From Paenibacillus timonensis (GTDB lineage: Bacteria > Bacillota > Bacilli > Paenibacillales > Paenibacillaceae), in the NCBI RefSeq assembly GCF_009725205.1, contig NZ_WNZY01000003.1, positions 293,538 through 357,537 of the forward strand: a stretch of 64,000 nt of DNA, in the 5' to 3' direction. Position 1 is the stretch's first letter, and each line of letters opens with the position of its first letter. Position numbers and translations under genes: made by a program. The notes beneath the pieces were generated by a model. That model worked only from the letters and a program-made list of their open reading frames with translations, ran no database searches and was not told the origin of the DNA. Of this stretch, positions 43,404-52,818 are shown piece by piece.

Positions 43404-45299
43404 TTAGCGTAAACCTGCGGGGAGAATGAGGCGAATTGCTTGCCAGTCCCCGGGGGAAAGAACGGTCTCCTTTGCCGGTTCTTCGGAAGAAGGGAGCGTC
43501 CGCACCTTAACTCTCCAATCCGCTTCACCTTCCACGGTAAGCGGTACGTAAAGAATAGCCTCCCCACCGATTTGCACCATCAGTTTGGCTTGCCAGGCCA
43601 AGGCTCGTTGCACGAGTTCTCGTGCGGTCGAAACGTGATACTTCCTCAATTCTCTCCACCACATGGCTGGCAATTCCTTCCATCCCGGGAACAACTCCTC
43701 ATTGTCTGGCGGATTAAGATCCGGTTCGTAAAAATGCAAGTCCGCTCCTTTGTAAATCCACCCTTGGTTTTCCTGAGGTTGCCGATTCTCGCCATTCGGA
43801 TTTGCCATCTCCGTCAACTTCGGATACATCGGTTCGTCCGGATCTTGCGAAGCCCGGTTGACGGGAGCCAAACGTTCTCCGTCCAAGATCTTCAGAACTT
43901 CCACCTCGCAACCCGGATTCATGAGAAAATGGAGCGGGCCAATCCGCTCTAGCTTATCGGCCAATAGCGGCAGGCTGCCGATACGATCTGCGGCTTCCTC
44001 ATCGGCGCAGCTCAGCACCTTCGCTTCAGCCAGCGTTGTCCGACCGATTTCTCGTCCCCACTGAAGGAGCGCCTCGCGAACCGGCTCCGGTATGCCGGCA
44101 GAACACGCCTCCAGATGCCGCAGGATGTCTTGTGGGGTACGACCCATGCGGCAAGCCTGCTCCAGCCCCGCACGCGTCAGTCGATAGATGCTCATCATAC
44201 CGGACGAAGCCAACTCGGCATAAGCCTCCAGTTCGAAACGGACTGTAAAGGGCACGTCTGGCGGAGCGAGTAGCTCGAAATCGGGTTGTACAATCAGCTT
44301 TCCTTCAGCGGCTTGAGATGTCACAGGCGAAGAAGGGCTCCGTTCGATCAGCCAACGGAACATTGCACCGTCCTCAGGATGGCTGCCGAGCTCCATCCAG
44401 CCACAGCCGCAAAGGGTGTCCAACCAACCTTGGATCCAGACTTCGCGCTCCGTGGACGGATTGCTGTCTGGTCCCAGCAGCCCCTGGTCTTGGAGTGAGC
44501 CGAGCAATTCCTCGAGCGAATACCAAACGCCGGTTCTCAAATCCGCCGCCGTCATTCGCAAAACAACATGCTGTAACGCGGCATCTGCCGGTACATAGCG
44601 CTGCAGCATTTCGTGAATCAGGACGACGTTCATTGCCTGCAGGTCAAAGGATAGCCACTCCGCCAATCCCGGCGGATGAACCCGCCATAACGCCCGTTCC
44701 TTGACGATCAACCCCAACGCCAGCATTAGATCCAGCGCGACGGCAAGCGCGGGTGAATACACGTCCGGATGCGGATAGTTTAGCTTTAGATCGGCAACGT
44801 CCTCCGCTTTCAACGCGATCCGCGCTTCCAGCTTGCCGCGTTCCTTCTGATGAATTGTCCCTTTTGCCGTCATTCGCAGCCCATTTCCTGCGATCCAGGT
44901 TAAGGCGCGGAACAGATCCATCGTTAAGCCCGGTTTCGCCTCCTGCTGCAGACTAACCCGCGTAGAGTCCTGCTCTCGCAGCTCCGCGTACCCCCACGCG
45001 TCCCCTATTCCCAGCAGCCGGTCCAGCGGCAGGTAATACAGCTTCTCGCCCCAAGCTTTGCGCACCGCGGCGAGGTCTCCGGAGCGCAGCAACGCCGGAA
45101 GCGCTGCGCGTATGTCCGCTCCGCTTACGTCTCCGGCCGCAGCGGCGTTGGCCTGTTCCAGCTTAAACGGCTGACCGGCAAAGCGGCGAAACAGGAGCTG
45201 AAGCGCCTGCATTTCGGCTTCATTCAACGAGTTCGCATTCCGCATCTCCTTCAAAGGAAGCTCGCCATCATAAGCCGGCATACTTGATCCCCTGCTCAT
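43404..45299 (-). CDS. Helicase-associated protein with XPB N-terminal-like domain
   Basis: A 631-residue protein. Residues about 333-425 (KLIVQPDFELLAPPDVPF; IYRLTRAGLEQACRMG) match the Helicase_C_3/XPB-Ssl2 N-terminal-like domain, which forms a damage-recognition-like fold. The N-terminal 300 residues look like helical winged domains without a helicase motif, and there is no Walker A. It overlaps the xpb gene by 4 bp (ATGA) and has a strong ribosome site (GGGAGGGGG, 7 bp). It is probably the partner of that helicase; the biochemical role is unknown. Confidence 0.8.
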   Translation of the reverse strand: MSRGSSMPAYDGELPLKEMRNANSLNEAEMQALQLLFRRFAGQPFKLEQANAAAAGDVSGADIRAALPALLRSGDLAAVRKAWGEKLYYLPLDRLLGIGDAWGYAELREQDSTRVSLQQEAKPGLTMDLFRALTWIAGNGLRMTAKGTIHQKERGKLEARIALKAEDVADLKLNYPHPDVYSPALAVALDLMLALGLIVKERALWRVHPPGLAEWLSFDLQAMNVVLIHEMLQRYVPADAALQHVVLRMTAADLRTGVWYSLEELLGSLQDQGLLGPDSNPSTEREVWIQGWLDTLCGCGWMELGSHPEDGAMFRWLIERSPSSPVTSQAAEGKLIVQPDFELLAPPDVPFTVRFELEAYAELASSGMMSIYRLTRAGLEQACRMGRTPQDILRHLEACSAGIPEPVREALLQWGREIGRTTLAEAKVLSCADEEAADRIGSLPLLADKLERIGPLHFLMNPGCEVEVLKILDGERLAPVNRASQDPDEPMYPKLTEMANPNGENRQPQENQGWIYKGADLHFYEPDLNPPDNEELFPGWKELPAMWWRELRKYHVSTARELVQRALAWQAKLMVQIGGEAILYVPLTVEGEADWRVKVRTLPSSEEPAKETVLSPGDWQAIRLILPAGLR

Positions 45300-46990
45300 G
45301 CTTCAACCCCCTCCCGATCTCTCAACACGGCATATTCATAACCTTGCTCCAGCAAAAACAACTGCCGCCGTAAAGCAAACTCTTGCTCCCGGGTGTTCTC
45401 TGAAACAAGCGTATAAAAATAGGCTCGGCTGCCGTCCCGCTTCGGCCGCAAGATCCGGCCCAGACGCTGGGCCTCCTCTTGGCGTGAGCCAAAACTGCCG
45501 GATATTTGAATGGCCACCGAAGCATCTGGTAAATCTACCGCGAAATTGGCGACTTTCGAAACCACCAGGACCTGCAGTTCCCCATCGCGGAAAGCCTGAA
45601 ACAGTTTGCCACGCTCCGCCTGGGGTGTACTTCCGGTGATGAGCGGGACTTGAAGCTCCCTTGCCATGCACTGCAGTTGGTCTACATACTGTCCGATAAC
45701 CAGCACCTGACGATCCCGATGCCGATCCAAAAGCCGCCGTACAATCTCGTTTTTGTATGGATTTTCCGCAGCGATGCGAAACTTCTCCCGTCCTTCGGCT
45801 TGAACGTATTTGTCCTGCTGGGGTTCAGGCATCGCCACCCGGATCTCCTGACAATCAACCTGTGCGATAAACCCGCTTTCTTCCAGGGTTCTCCACGGAA
45901 CATCGTACCGCTTCGGTCCGATCAGGGAGAAGACATCCCGCTCGCAGCCGTCCTCTCGAACCAGCGTGGCGGTCAAGCCGAGGCGTCTCGTCGCTTGGAT
46001 GTCGGCCGTTGCGCGAAAGATCGGTGCCGGAAGTAGATGCACTTCATCGTATATGATCAGCCCCCAATCACGTTCATTAAACAAAGACATATGCTTGAAG
46101 CCTTCCTCTTTCCGCGAGCGGTGCGTCAATATTTGATACGTAGATACGGTAATCGGCTTGACCTGTTTCTTCTCGCCCGAATACTCCCCGATCGCCTCGG
46201 CAGGCAGCGTTGTTTTCGAATTTAACTCGGCAATCCATTGGCGCACCGAAGTCACATTGGAAGTCAGAATTAACGTCTCGCATTGAAACCTTTCCATTGC
46301 CGCAAGACCAACCACAGTTTTGCCCGCACCGCAGGGGAGCACCACGACACCGCTGCCGCCGTCGCCCGTCTCGCTGGCAAATCCAGCGACGGCTTCCCGC
46401 TGATACGGTCTGAGCAGGAACGGACGCCCCTCGTCCAGCTCCTGCCGAAGTACGATCTCGAGGGTGCGGCCTTGATGATACCCTGCTTCGTCCAGCACGG
46501 GATAGCCCAGCCGGGCAAGCTCCTGCTTTAAGGAGCCGCGGCACGAGGCTGGCAAATGGAGGCGTCGCTCGTCCACCAGGCACCATGTCCCCGCCGGCAA
46601 AGCCAGTTGGCCGGCTATATGCTCCAGAAAGCCGGCTTCAACGGTATCGTCGCACTCCAATTCCAGCCGGTCCGATTCCCCAGGAATCGGACGCAGCTTT
46701 AATTGCCCATACCGGCCCATCCAGCGTCGGATGTCTTCGGCAGCACCACTCGGCAGCCCGTACCGGGCCAAGGACGCAAGTTGATCCAGCACTTGGTCCG
46801 CGTCGATTCCACAGGAAGCGGCGTGCCATAAAGTGAGTGGGGTGATTCGATATGTATGATAGAAAGCCGGGCTCTTCACCAACTCGGCGTAATGGGATAA
46901 CTGCTCCCGTGCCGTATCGAAGCCGGGATGCTCCTTCTCCAGCAGCACCGTCAAATCTCTTTGAACGATGCATGCTCCCGTTTCATTCAT
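45296..46990 (-). CDS. XPB/Rad25-type DNA repair helicase
   Basis: A 564-residue SF2 helicase. An XPB N-terminal-like domain (about 15-80) and a damage-recognition-like segment precede LPCGAGKTVVGLAAM (Walker A, about 220), YDEVHLLPA (DEVH box), GLTATLVREDG (containing the XPB RED triplet) and QRLGRILRPKRDGSRAYFY (motif VI). ATG 46990 follows AAAGGAGG by 8 bp. Bacterial and archaeal XPB proteins unwind DNA and often pair with a nuclease (Bax1); here the pair is the helicase-associated gene downstream. Confidence 0.9.
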   Translation of the reverse strand: MNETGACIVQRDLTVLLEKEHPGFDTAREQLSHYAELVKSPAFYHTYRITPLTLWHAASCGIDADQVLDQLASLARYGLPSGAAEDIRRWMGRYGQLKLRPIPGESDRLELECDDTVEAGFLEHIAGQLALPAGTWCLVDERRLHLPASCRGSLKQELARLGYPVLDEAGYHQGRTLEIVLRQELDEGRPFLLRPYQREAVAGFASETGDGGSGVVVLPCGAGKTVVGLAAMERFQCETLILTSNVTSVRQWIAELNSKTTLPAEAIGEYSGEKKQVKPITVSTYQILTHRSRKEEGFKHMSLFNERDWGLIIYDEVHLLPAPIFRATADIQATRRLGLTATLVREDGCERDVFSLIGPKRYDVPWRTLEESGFIAQVDCQEIRVAMPEPQQDKYVQAEGREKFRIAAENPYKNEIVRRLLDRHRDRQVLVIGQYVDQLQCMARELQVPLITGSTPQAERGKLFQAFRDGELQVLVVSKVANFAVDLPDASVAIQISGSFGSRQEEAQRLGRILRPKRDGSRAYFYTLVSENTREQEFALRRQLFLLEQGYEYAVLRDREGVEA

Positions 46991-47028
46991 CGGTTTGCCC
47001 TCCTTTAGTTCAGTTCGCCGCAATCAGC

Positions 47029-47067
47029 AAAAAGGAGAAGTCCGCCGCACTGGCCGCGGACCTCTCC
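47029..47067 (-). terminator. Terminator after the CBS gene
   Basis: GGAGAaGTCCGC (47034-47045) pairs with GCGGACcTCTCC (47056-47067), with a T5 tract leftward. It separates the CBS gene from xpb. Confidence 0.85.
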
Positions 47068-47083
47068 CGCTTGTTTCCATCTC

Positions 47084-47509
47084 CTAATGCACCTGCTCCG
47101 AGATTTCGGACAAAGCTTCTCCCGCATTGTCGGCAAAGATGTTACGCACGGCCATATCGCCGATCGAAACGATTCCGATCAAGCGATCCCCTTCGCATAC
47201 CGGAAGCCGGCGAATTTGCTGCTGGGCCATCAGTTCAGCCGCCTCATCCACCGACATGTCGCGGGAAGCGGTTTTGATCCCTTTGGTCATCACTTCATCG
47301 ACCGCGGTAGAGCCGGGCCGCTTCTCAGCGATCCCGCGAATGACCAAATCCCGGTCGGTGATAACGCCGATCAGCTTATCCCCGCCTTCGACCACCGGAA
47401 TAAACCCCGTATCGTTTTCTTTCATCTTTACCGCCACTTCATAGACATTATCTTGTGGGGTCACAGTCACGATGTCATCGGTCATGATTTCGCTAACTTT
47501 TTTCAACAT
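47084..47509 (-). CDS. Tandem CBS-domain protein
   Basis: A 141-residue protein made of two CBS motifs (about 5-60 and 70-125). Typical strands are IMTDDIVTVTPQD, GVITDRDLVIRGIAE, VMTKGIKTASRD and IGIVSIGDMAVRN. Such stand-alone proteins bind adenine nucleotides or similar ligands; B. subtilis examples are YhcV and YlbB. There is no effector domain. It begins 42 bp after the M20 amidohydrolase and ends at its own terminator. Confidence 0.88.
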   Translation of the reverse strand: MLKKVSEIMTDDIVTVTPQDNVYEVAVKMKENDTGFIPVVEGGDKLIGVITDRDLVIRGIAEKRPGSTAVDEVMTKGIKTASRDMSVDEAAELMAQQQIRRLPVCEGDRLIGIVSIGDMAVRNIFADNAGEALSEISEQVH

Positions 47510-47551
47510 ATATCCCTCCTTCGGACATAGCGTGCCAAAGAAGGAAGCGGT

Positions 47552-48721
47552 TTATGCGTGTTCGTCCTGATAGGATTCCGCCATCGCGGCCAGCAGACCC
47601 GCCGCATGCAGCATGGCGTCCTCGTCGATGTCGAATTTCGGATGGTGATGCGGGTAAATCGCGCCTTTGTCGGGGTTTCCGGCCCCGACGAACATAAAGC
47701 AGCCCGGCACTTGCTGTAAATAGTAAGCGAAATCCTCCGCCGGCATAATCTTCGGCGACAACTCGGCCCGAAGCCCGAATACACCGGGAGCCACTTTCAT
47801 AAATCGGCGGTATTCACCTTCGTCGTTCACCAAGCTCGGGTAACCCATCATATAGTTGATTTGGGCTTCCGCGCCGTACGCCTCTGCCGTATTTTTAGCC
47901 ATAACATGGATTCGCTCGCGAATCAGCTCTCTTGTCTCCTCACGGAAGCAACGAACCGTACCGGACAGCCTGCAGCGGTCAGCGATGATGTTCTGCGCCG
48001 TGCCGCCCTGGATGGAGCCAATCGTGACGACGGCCGGATCCAGCGGATCAACCGAACGGCTCACAACGCTTTGAAGCTGCAGCACCAGTGCCGAAGCGGC
48101 TACTACACTGTCCACCGTTTTGTGCGGCATGCCGCCGTGTCCCCCACGCCCCTGCACATCGATGAAAAATTCATCGGTCGAGGCCATCAGCGGTCCCGGG
48201 GCGCTCGCCACGATGCCGACGGGAATGGGTGTCCACAAGTGAACTCCGTAAATGACGTCTACCCCGTCCAGCGCCCCTTCCTCGATCATCGATTTTGCCC
48301 CGCCAGGGCACACTTCTTCCGCCGGCTGGAAGAGCAGTCGGATTTCTCCGCGCAGCTTCGCTTGGGTCCGGCTGTAGTATTCGGCCAGCGCCAGCAACGT
48401 AGCCGTATGGCCATCATGCCCGCAGGCGTGCATCACGCCGGGGTGCAAAGAAGCGTACTCGCACGTTTTCTCGTCCTGGATCGGCAGCGCGTCCATGTCG
48501 GCTCGAAGCGCTATCGTTTTGCCGGGAAGCTCCCCCCGAATTTTGGCCACGAGTCCAAACCCGCCGACGTTGGCTACCGTATCGATGCCTAGCCCCCGCA
48601 AGATTCCGGCGATCTGCGCCGAAGTCTCTTTCTCCATGAAGGAAAGCTCCGGATGACGGTGTAAGTGCCGCCGCCGTTCCACCATGGATGGAAACAAATC
48701 GCTTAACCGCTTCTCCTCCAT
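47552..48721 (-). CDS. M20-family amidohydrolase
   Basis: A 389-residue metallopeptidase of the M20D type. MHACGHDGHTA (Cys and His ligands, about 97), EEVCPGGAKSMIEEGAL, GGHGGMPHKTVDS in the lid domain and MPAEDFAYYLQQVPG near the C-terminus are hallmarks. Likely substrates are N-acyl amino acids or amide conjugates. The start at 48721 has AGAGGAG upstream. The exact substrate cannot be told from sequence. Confidence 0.88.
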   Translation of the reverse strand: MEEKRLSDLFPSMVERRRHLHRHPELSFMEKETSAQIAGILRGLGIDTVANVGGFGLVAKIRGELPGKTIALRADMDALPIQDEKTCEYASLHPGVMHACGHDGHTATLLALAEYYSRTQAKLRGEIRLLFQPAEEVCPGGAKSMIEEGALDGVDVIYGVHLWTPIPVGIVASAPGPLMASTDEFFIDVQGRGGHGGMPHKTVDSVVAASALVLQLQSVVSRSVDPLDPAVVTIGSIQGGTAQNIIADRCRLSGTVRCFREETRELIRERIHVMAKNTAEAYGAEAQINYMMGYPSLVNDEGEYRRFMKVAPGVFGLRAELSPKIMPAEDFAYYLQQVPGCFMFVGAGNPDKGAIYPHHHPKFDIDEDAMLHAAGLLAAMAESYQDEHA

Positions 48722-48834
48722 CGTCCCACTCCTCTTTTCTTTCACGATCTCATTTAGCTTATTGTAGCAGAAAACGGGTTCATGGATCAGGTCAACCTTG
48801 CGAGAAATCGCCGATTTGCGAGGTTTTCCTATGC

Positions 48835-48863
48835 TTGCACAACCGATGGAAACATAATATCAT
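48835..48863 (+). promoter_or_regulatory. Candidate promoter of yugN-ftsW
   Basis: TTGCAC (48835-48840), 17 bp, TATCAT (48858-48863) precede the yugN-like gene by about 90 bp. It is inferred from the hexamers alone. Confidence 0.45.
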
Positions 48864-48949
48864 GAGGATAAGTGTGATAAGTTTGATGAAAGTTCACAAT
48901 TTGAACAGCGAACTTTTGGACCAATATTTTTAAGGGGGCACTCTTTACA

Positions 48950-49291
48950 ATGATCGTAGAAAATACCGGATTGGACGGACTGCAAAGCGATTTGGCATAC
49001 TTGGACGAAGCTGCGGAGAAGGTGGGCTTCGTACGCTGGCAATGGGAATACTATCGCGCTACATACGATTTTAAAATCGAATACAATAACAGTGACTACT
49101 ACCTCCGTATCAACACGCGGGCAGTAGAAGGCAAACTGGAACGTCCGGACACGGTACTGGCGATCGAAGCGGTCTATATGGGGCGGGCCACTTTTCCGCA
49201 TGGATTAGAGTATGAATCGGAGATTCCCGCAATGGTAATGAAGACCGCCAATCATAAATTGACGGAATTGAAGGAACTTCTTGAGGCCTAA
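48950..49291 (+). CDS. YugN-like protein
   Basis: A 113-residue soluble protein that fits my memory of the YugN family: LQSDLAYLDEAAEKVGFVRW, YDFKIEYNNSDYYLRI and a C-terminal helix KTANHKLTELKELLEA. No catalytic residues are apparent and the function is unknown. AAGGGGG precedes the ATG. It lies 12 bp upstream of ftsW and both are probably co-transcribed. Confidence 0.75.
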   Translation: MIVENTGLDGLQSDLAYLDEAAEKVGFVRWQWEYYRATYDFKIEYNNSDYYLRINTRAVEGKLERPDTVLAIEAVYMGRATFPHGLEYESEIPAMVMKTANHKLTELKELLEA

Positions 49292-49303
49292 GCGGACACG
49301 GCG

Positions 49304-50554
49304 ATGAAAGAAGGCACAGAGAAACCAAGACGCGGAGCCCCCGATTTTCAATTGCTCATCTTGACCTTACTGATGGTCGGTTTCGGAATCGTCATGGTAT
49401 TCAGCTCCAGCTCCAGCATCACGCTGGTCAACGAAAATTTCGGATATGACCCGATGTATTTTACCAAACGGCAAATGATATTCGGCCTGATCGGGCTTGT
49501 CGGTATGTTCGTGACGATGAATATCCCTTACGAGAAATATAAGAAGCTGTTTATACCCATTTTTATTCTGGCCATCATCATGCTGTTGCTCGTCCCTTTC
49601 ATCGGTGGGCGCATCAATGGCGCGACCAGCTGGTTTACTATCGGCACGCTGGGGATTCAACCAACGGAGCTGGCCAAAATCACGACGATCTTGTACTTAT
49701 CGGCCCTCATTTCTAAGAAAGGCGAGCGATTTCGGGATTTAAGAACCGGGTATATCCCGGTTATGGTGATCGTCGGCTTCGTTGCCGGCTTGATCATGCT
49801 CCAGCCAGACCTTGGTTCCTGTCTGATTCTCGTCGCTACGGCTGGGCTCATTATTTTCGCCGGCGGCGCTAATTTGAAGCATATTCTCGGTTCGATCGCG
49901 CTGCTCGTGCTTGGCGCAAGCATCGTGCTTGGTGTCGGAGCTTTGTGGGACAAAATCAACCCTCCCGACCCGACCGTTGCTGCGGGTGGCGATTATCGGA
50001 TGGGCCGGATCGAGGCCTTCCTGGATCCTTGGCATGATACGCAAGGAACCGGCTATAACCTGATTCAATCGCTCACCGCAATCGGTCATGGCGGACTCAC
50101 CGGCACCGGATTCGGACAAGGGATTCAGAAACTGCACTATTTGCCGAATGCGTATAATGACTTCATCTTCTCCGTCATCGGCGAAGAGTTTGGCTTTATC
50201 GGGACTTTGATCTTCTTGCTATTTTATATTTACTTCATTTGGCGCGGGCTGCTGGTATCGCTTCGCTGTCAAAGCACGTTTGGCACGCTCGCCGGGGTCG
50301 GAATCATGGGATTAATCGCGATTCAGGCCTTCGTTAACATCGGCGGCGTCACCAACACCATTCCGGTGACCGGCGTCACGTTGCCCTTCATCAGTTACGG
50401 CGGCTCTTCGCTGCTCGTCACGATGGTGTCAATGGGGATCGTGCTTAGTATATCGCGCGAATCGTCTCTGCCGGTGAAGCAGGAACGCACCAAGTCGGTG
50501 GTGATTCGTGAATCAACGCCGTTTGAAATGCGAAGCCAGACACGGCGCGGATAA
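49304..50554 (+). CDS. ftsW: Septal peptidoglycan polymerase FtsW
   Basis: A 416-residue SEDS-family glycosyltransferase with about ten membrane helices. Family signatures are GRINGATSWF, IQPTELAKI (near the catalytic Asp), NAYNDFIFSVIGEEFGF and PFISYGGSSLLV. The charged C-terminal tail is characteristic of FtsW. A SpoVE or RodA role is less likely since SpoVE is usually in the mur cluster; length and NDFIFSV fit FtsW. Its ribosome site is weak (GCGGAC), so translation may be coupled to yugN. Confidence 0.88.
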   Translation: MKEGTEKPRRGAPDFQLLILTLLMVGFGIVMVFSSSSSITLVNENFGYDPMYFTKRQMIFGLIGLVGMFVTMNIPYEKYKKLFIPIFILAIIMLLLVPFIGGRINGATSWFTIGTLGIQPTELAKITTILYLSALISKKGERFRDLRTGYIPVMVIVGFVAGLIMLQPDLGSCLILVATAGLIIFAGGANLKHILGSIALLVLGASIVLGVGALWDKINPPDPTVAAGGDYRMGRIEAFLDPWHDTQGTGYNLIQSLTAIGHGGLTGTGFGQGIQKLHYLPNAYNDFIFSVIGEEFGFIGTLIFLLFYIYFIWRGLLVSLRCQSTFGTLAGVGIMGLIAIQAFVNIGGVTNTIPVTGVTLPFISYGGSSLLVTMVSMGIVLSISRESSLPVKQERTKSVVIRESTPFEMRSQTRRG

Positions 50555-50567
50555 TAGTCCTAATCGC

Positions 50568-50606
50568 AAAGAAGACTACGGAAGCCATCGCTCCGTAGTC
50601 TTCTTT
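50568..50606 (+). terminator. ftsW terminator
   Basis: A 15-bp perfect inverted repeat (50568-50582 with 50592-50606) ends with CTTCTTT and follows the ftsW stop directly. Confidence 0.85.
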
Positions 50607-50690
50607 GTGTTTGTTGCTTATGCCAGCAATCCGGTCATTCGAGGCCGAAAGCGAAACTCTATATGCTGCAGAAGGTCAAGGTAGGATCGA

Positions 50691-51053
50691 TCAGATCTCA
50701 TCGTCCTTAAACGCGACGCCCTCGACTTTCACGTTCACTTCTACAATTTTAAGCCCCGTCATGCTCTCTACCGCTTCTCGAACATTTTGCTGAAGCATCC
50801 GGCAAACCTCGTGGATCGGCGTCTCGTACAACACGATAATCCGCAAGTCGATGGCCGCCTCCAATTGACCGACTTCGACCGTCACGCCCTTTTGCACATT
50901 TTTGCCGCTTAACCGTTTCGCCCAGCCTTCGGACAGCCCTCCGGACATCGCGGCAATCCCCGGTGTCTCCAGAGCGGCCATTCCGGCGATTTTCGCAACG
51001 ACATCGTCTGAAATCCGAATCAGCCCATTATCCAACTGCAGTTGTTCGGTCAT
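50691..51053 (-). CDS. Asp23/Gls24-family envelope stress protein
   Basis: A 120-residue protein and the second Asp23-type paralogue in the window (see yloU). LQLDNGLIRISDDVVAKIAGMAALETPGI and RLSGKNVQKGVTVEVGQ show the family pattern. The ATG at 51053 is 7 bp after AAGGAGG, better than the one at 51059. It is a single gene between ftsW and the antiporter gene. Confidence 0.85.
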   Translation of the reverse strand: MTEQLQLDNGLIRISDDVVAKIAGMAALETPGIAAMSGGLSEGWAKRLSGKNVQKGVTVEVGQLEAAIDLRIIVLYETPIHEVCRMLQQNVREAVESMTGLKIVEVNVKVEGVAFKDDEI

Positions 51054-51190
51054 GGTCATTCCTCCTTCAACCTCATTAGTTTCATTGTAAATCGGAAGTC
51101 GATTTAAAGCAAATGTAGACCTTCAGCTTATTTTTGAGTAAAATTGTTACATTCGGCTTTTGCCAAAAAATGACTAACACGAGGTGTTCC

Positions 51191-52261
51191 ATGAAAAAGT
51201 ATATTTCACCTGCATTGCTGCTGATTTTCTTTGCACTTAGTGCCATCGGGCATTACGCGCATTGGTCAGCAACTTTGGAATTTATCATCTCCGCGATCGC
51301 CGTGGTTCTGGTGGCCGGCTTTCTCGGCCGGGCGACGGAAAGCGTAGCGCATTACGCGGGGCAACGGCTGGGCGGCTTCCTCAATGCGACCTTCGGTAAT
51401 GCCGCCGAATTAATTATCGCCATCATGCTCGTCCGGGAAGGACTATTCGATATGGTGAAGGCCAGCATTACCGGCTCCATCATCGGAAACCTGCTGCTCG
51501 TCCTCGGACTCAGCTTGTTTGCCGGGGGTCTGAAGCACAAGGTGCAAAAATATAACGTCGCCCTGGCTGGCATGAACGGCTCGCTCATGATCGTGGCGAT
51601 CATCGCCTTGTTCGTCCCGGCGATATTTCTGCAAACCCATGTTCTCCATGAGGCTGACCGTTCTACGCTCAGCCTGGTCGTCGCCGGGATCCTGATCGTC
51701 GCTTACTTGCTGTGGCTGATCTTCTCCATGGTCACGCATAAGAATTACCTTGCTGACATCAGTGAGAAAGACGCAGAAGAGTTGCCGCACGAACATGCTC
51801 CGGCCTGGTCAAAAGGTCAATCCATCCTCTACCTGGTGATCGCCACCGTTATGGTTGCTTTCGTCAGCGAATGGCTTGTACATACGCTTGACACGTTTAC
51901 CGCTGAATTCGGGCTGAGCGAACTCTTCGTCGGAGCCTTTGTCGTAGCTATCGTCGGCAATGCCGCCGAACACAGCGCAGCCATCATGCTGGCCTTGAAG
52001 AACAAAATCGGAGCAGCCGTAGAGATCGCCGTTGGCTCCAGCTTGCAGATCGCTTTGTTCGTCGCTCCGGTGCTGATCTTCGTCAGCCATCTATTCGGCA
52101 AACCCATGGACATCGTCTTTACCGTGATCGAGTTGGCCGCGATCGGCGTCTCGGTGTTCATCGCCAAGTCGATCACCCAAGACGGTCAAACAAACTGGTA
52201 TGAGGGTTTACTGCTTCTGGCGGTTTATGCCATACTCGGCGTTTCGTTCTACCTGGTATAA
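51191..52261 (+). CDS. Ca2+/H+ antiporter, CaCA family
   Basis: A 356-residue membrane protein with eleven or so helices. The two alpha repeats are plain: GGFLNATFGNAAELIIAI (about 60) and VGNAAEHSAAIMLALKNKI (about 255), each holding the ion-binding Glu. The central cytosolic loop is acidic (EKDAEELPHEH). It resembles YfkE/ChaA. The start at 51191 has GAGGTG 6 bp upstream; the 19-codon extension before it has no ribosome site. It is the second calcium exporter in the window. Confidence 0.9.
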   Translation: MKKYISPALLLIFFALSAIGHYAHWSATLEFIISAIAVVLVAGFLGRATESVAHYAGQRLGGFLNATFGNAAELIIAIMLVREGLFDMVKASITGSIIGNLLLVLGLSLFAGGLKHKVQKYNVALAGMNGSLMIVAIIALFVPAIFLQTHVLHEADRSTLSLVVAGILIVAYLLWLIFSMVTHKNYLADISEKDAEELPHEHAPAWSKGQSILYLVIATVMVAFVSEWLVHTLDTFTAEFGLSELFVGAFVVAIVGNAAEHSAAIMLALKNKIGAAVEIAVGSSLQIALFVAPVLIFVSHLFGKPMDIVFTVIELAAIGVSVFIAKSITQDGQTNWYEGLLLLAVYAILGVSFYLV

Positions 52262-52281
52262 CCTCAATAAGAAAAAACAAA

Positions 52282-52322
52282 CAAGCGTATGCTCCCGGAA
52301 GCTTTCCGTAAGCATACGCTTG
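52282..52322. terminator. Bidirectional terminator between antiporter and ylaN
   Basis: CAAGCGTATGCT (52282-52293) pairs with AGCATACGCTTG (52311-52322) between convergent genes; A/T tracts are weak. Confidence 0.75.
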
Positions 52323-52345
52323 TATCATTTTGCGGCAAATTACGT

Positions 52346-52636
52346 TTACTGCTGTTTATTGTTCATGGCTTCATACAGTGTAGCCAAATTCCGTTCCAAT
52401 CTGCTGATGATTTGCTTGCCTATCGTTTCTTGAATAAGTCCGACGCGAATCGCGTAATCTACTTGTCTGGAGAATCCATACATCTGGGTATCCAACACTT
52501 CCTCATAGAGAGGGCAGTAACGTGTGGCCAAGTTCTCCATCTGTACTTCGATCAGCTTCTCAATTTTATCTGCATCTTCTTTCAGAAGATTAAGTGCTTT
52601 CAGATTAAGTTGCTCCTGCAACTCAGATGAAGTCAT
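52346..52636 (-). CDS. ylaN: YlaN-family protein (DUF1507)
   Basis: A 96-residue helical protein very like B. subtilis Yla[41 protein letters not shown] and AIRVGLI. Reports indicate that YlaN binds Fe(II) and modulates Fur; it is essential in some conditions. The conserved Cys-Pro-Leu-Tyr stretch is intact. The ribosome site is AGGGGGGAAG. In B. subtilis ylaN neighbours ftsW; here it is a few genes away on the opposite strand. Confidence 0.93.
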   Translation of the reverse strand: MTSSELQEQLNLKALNLLKEDADKIEKLIEVQMENLATRYCPLYEEVLDTQMYGFSRQVDYAIRVGLIQETIGKQIISRLERNLATLYEAMNNKQQ

Positions 52637-52774
52637 GCTTCTTCCCCCCTATGTCCAAAATCGCCTACCAATCTGCTCTAATCTTAATATTAGACGAAAT
52701 CGAAGGCCAATACAAGAACCTCCTCAAATTAACCTAAACACAAGAAAACGCCGAGTGTCGCCATTCGAAGGCAT

Positions 52775-52806
52775 TAAAAAACGCCCCCGCTTCAAGCGGG
52801 AGCGTT
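52775..52806 (-). terminator. Terminator of the HPr-like gene
   Basis: AACGCcCCCGC (52780-52790) pairs with GCGGGaGCGTT (52796-52806), with T6 leftward. Confidence 0.9.
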
Positions 52807-52818
52807 TCTTTCGTTTCG

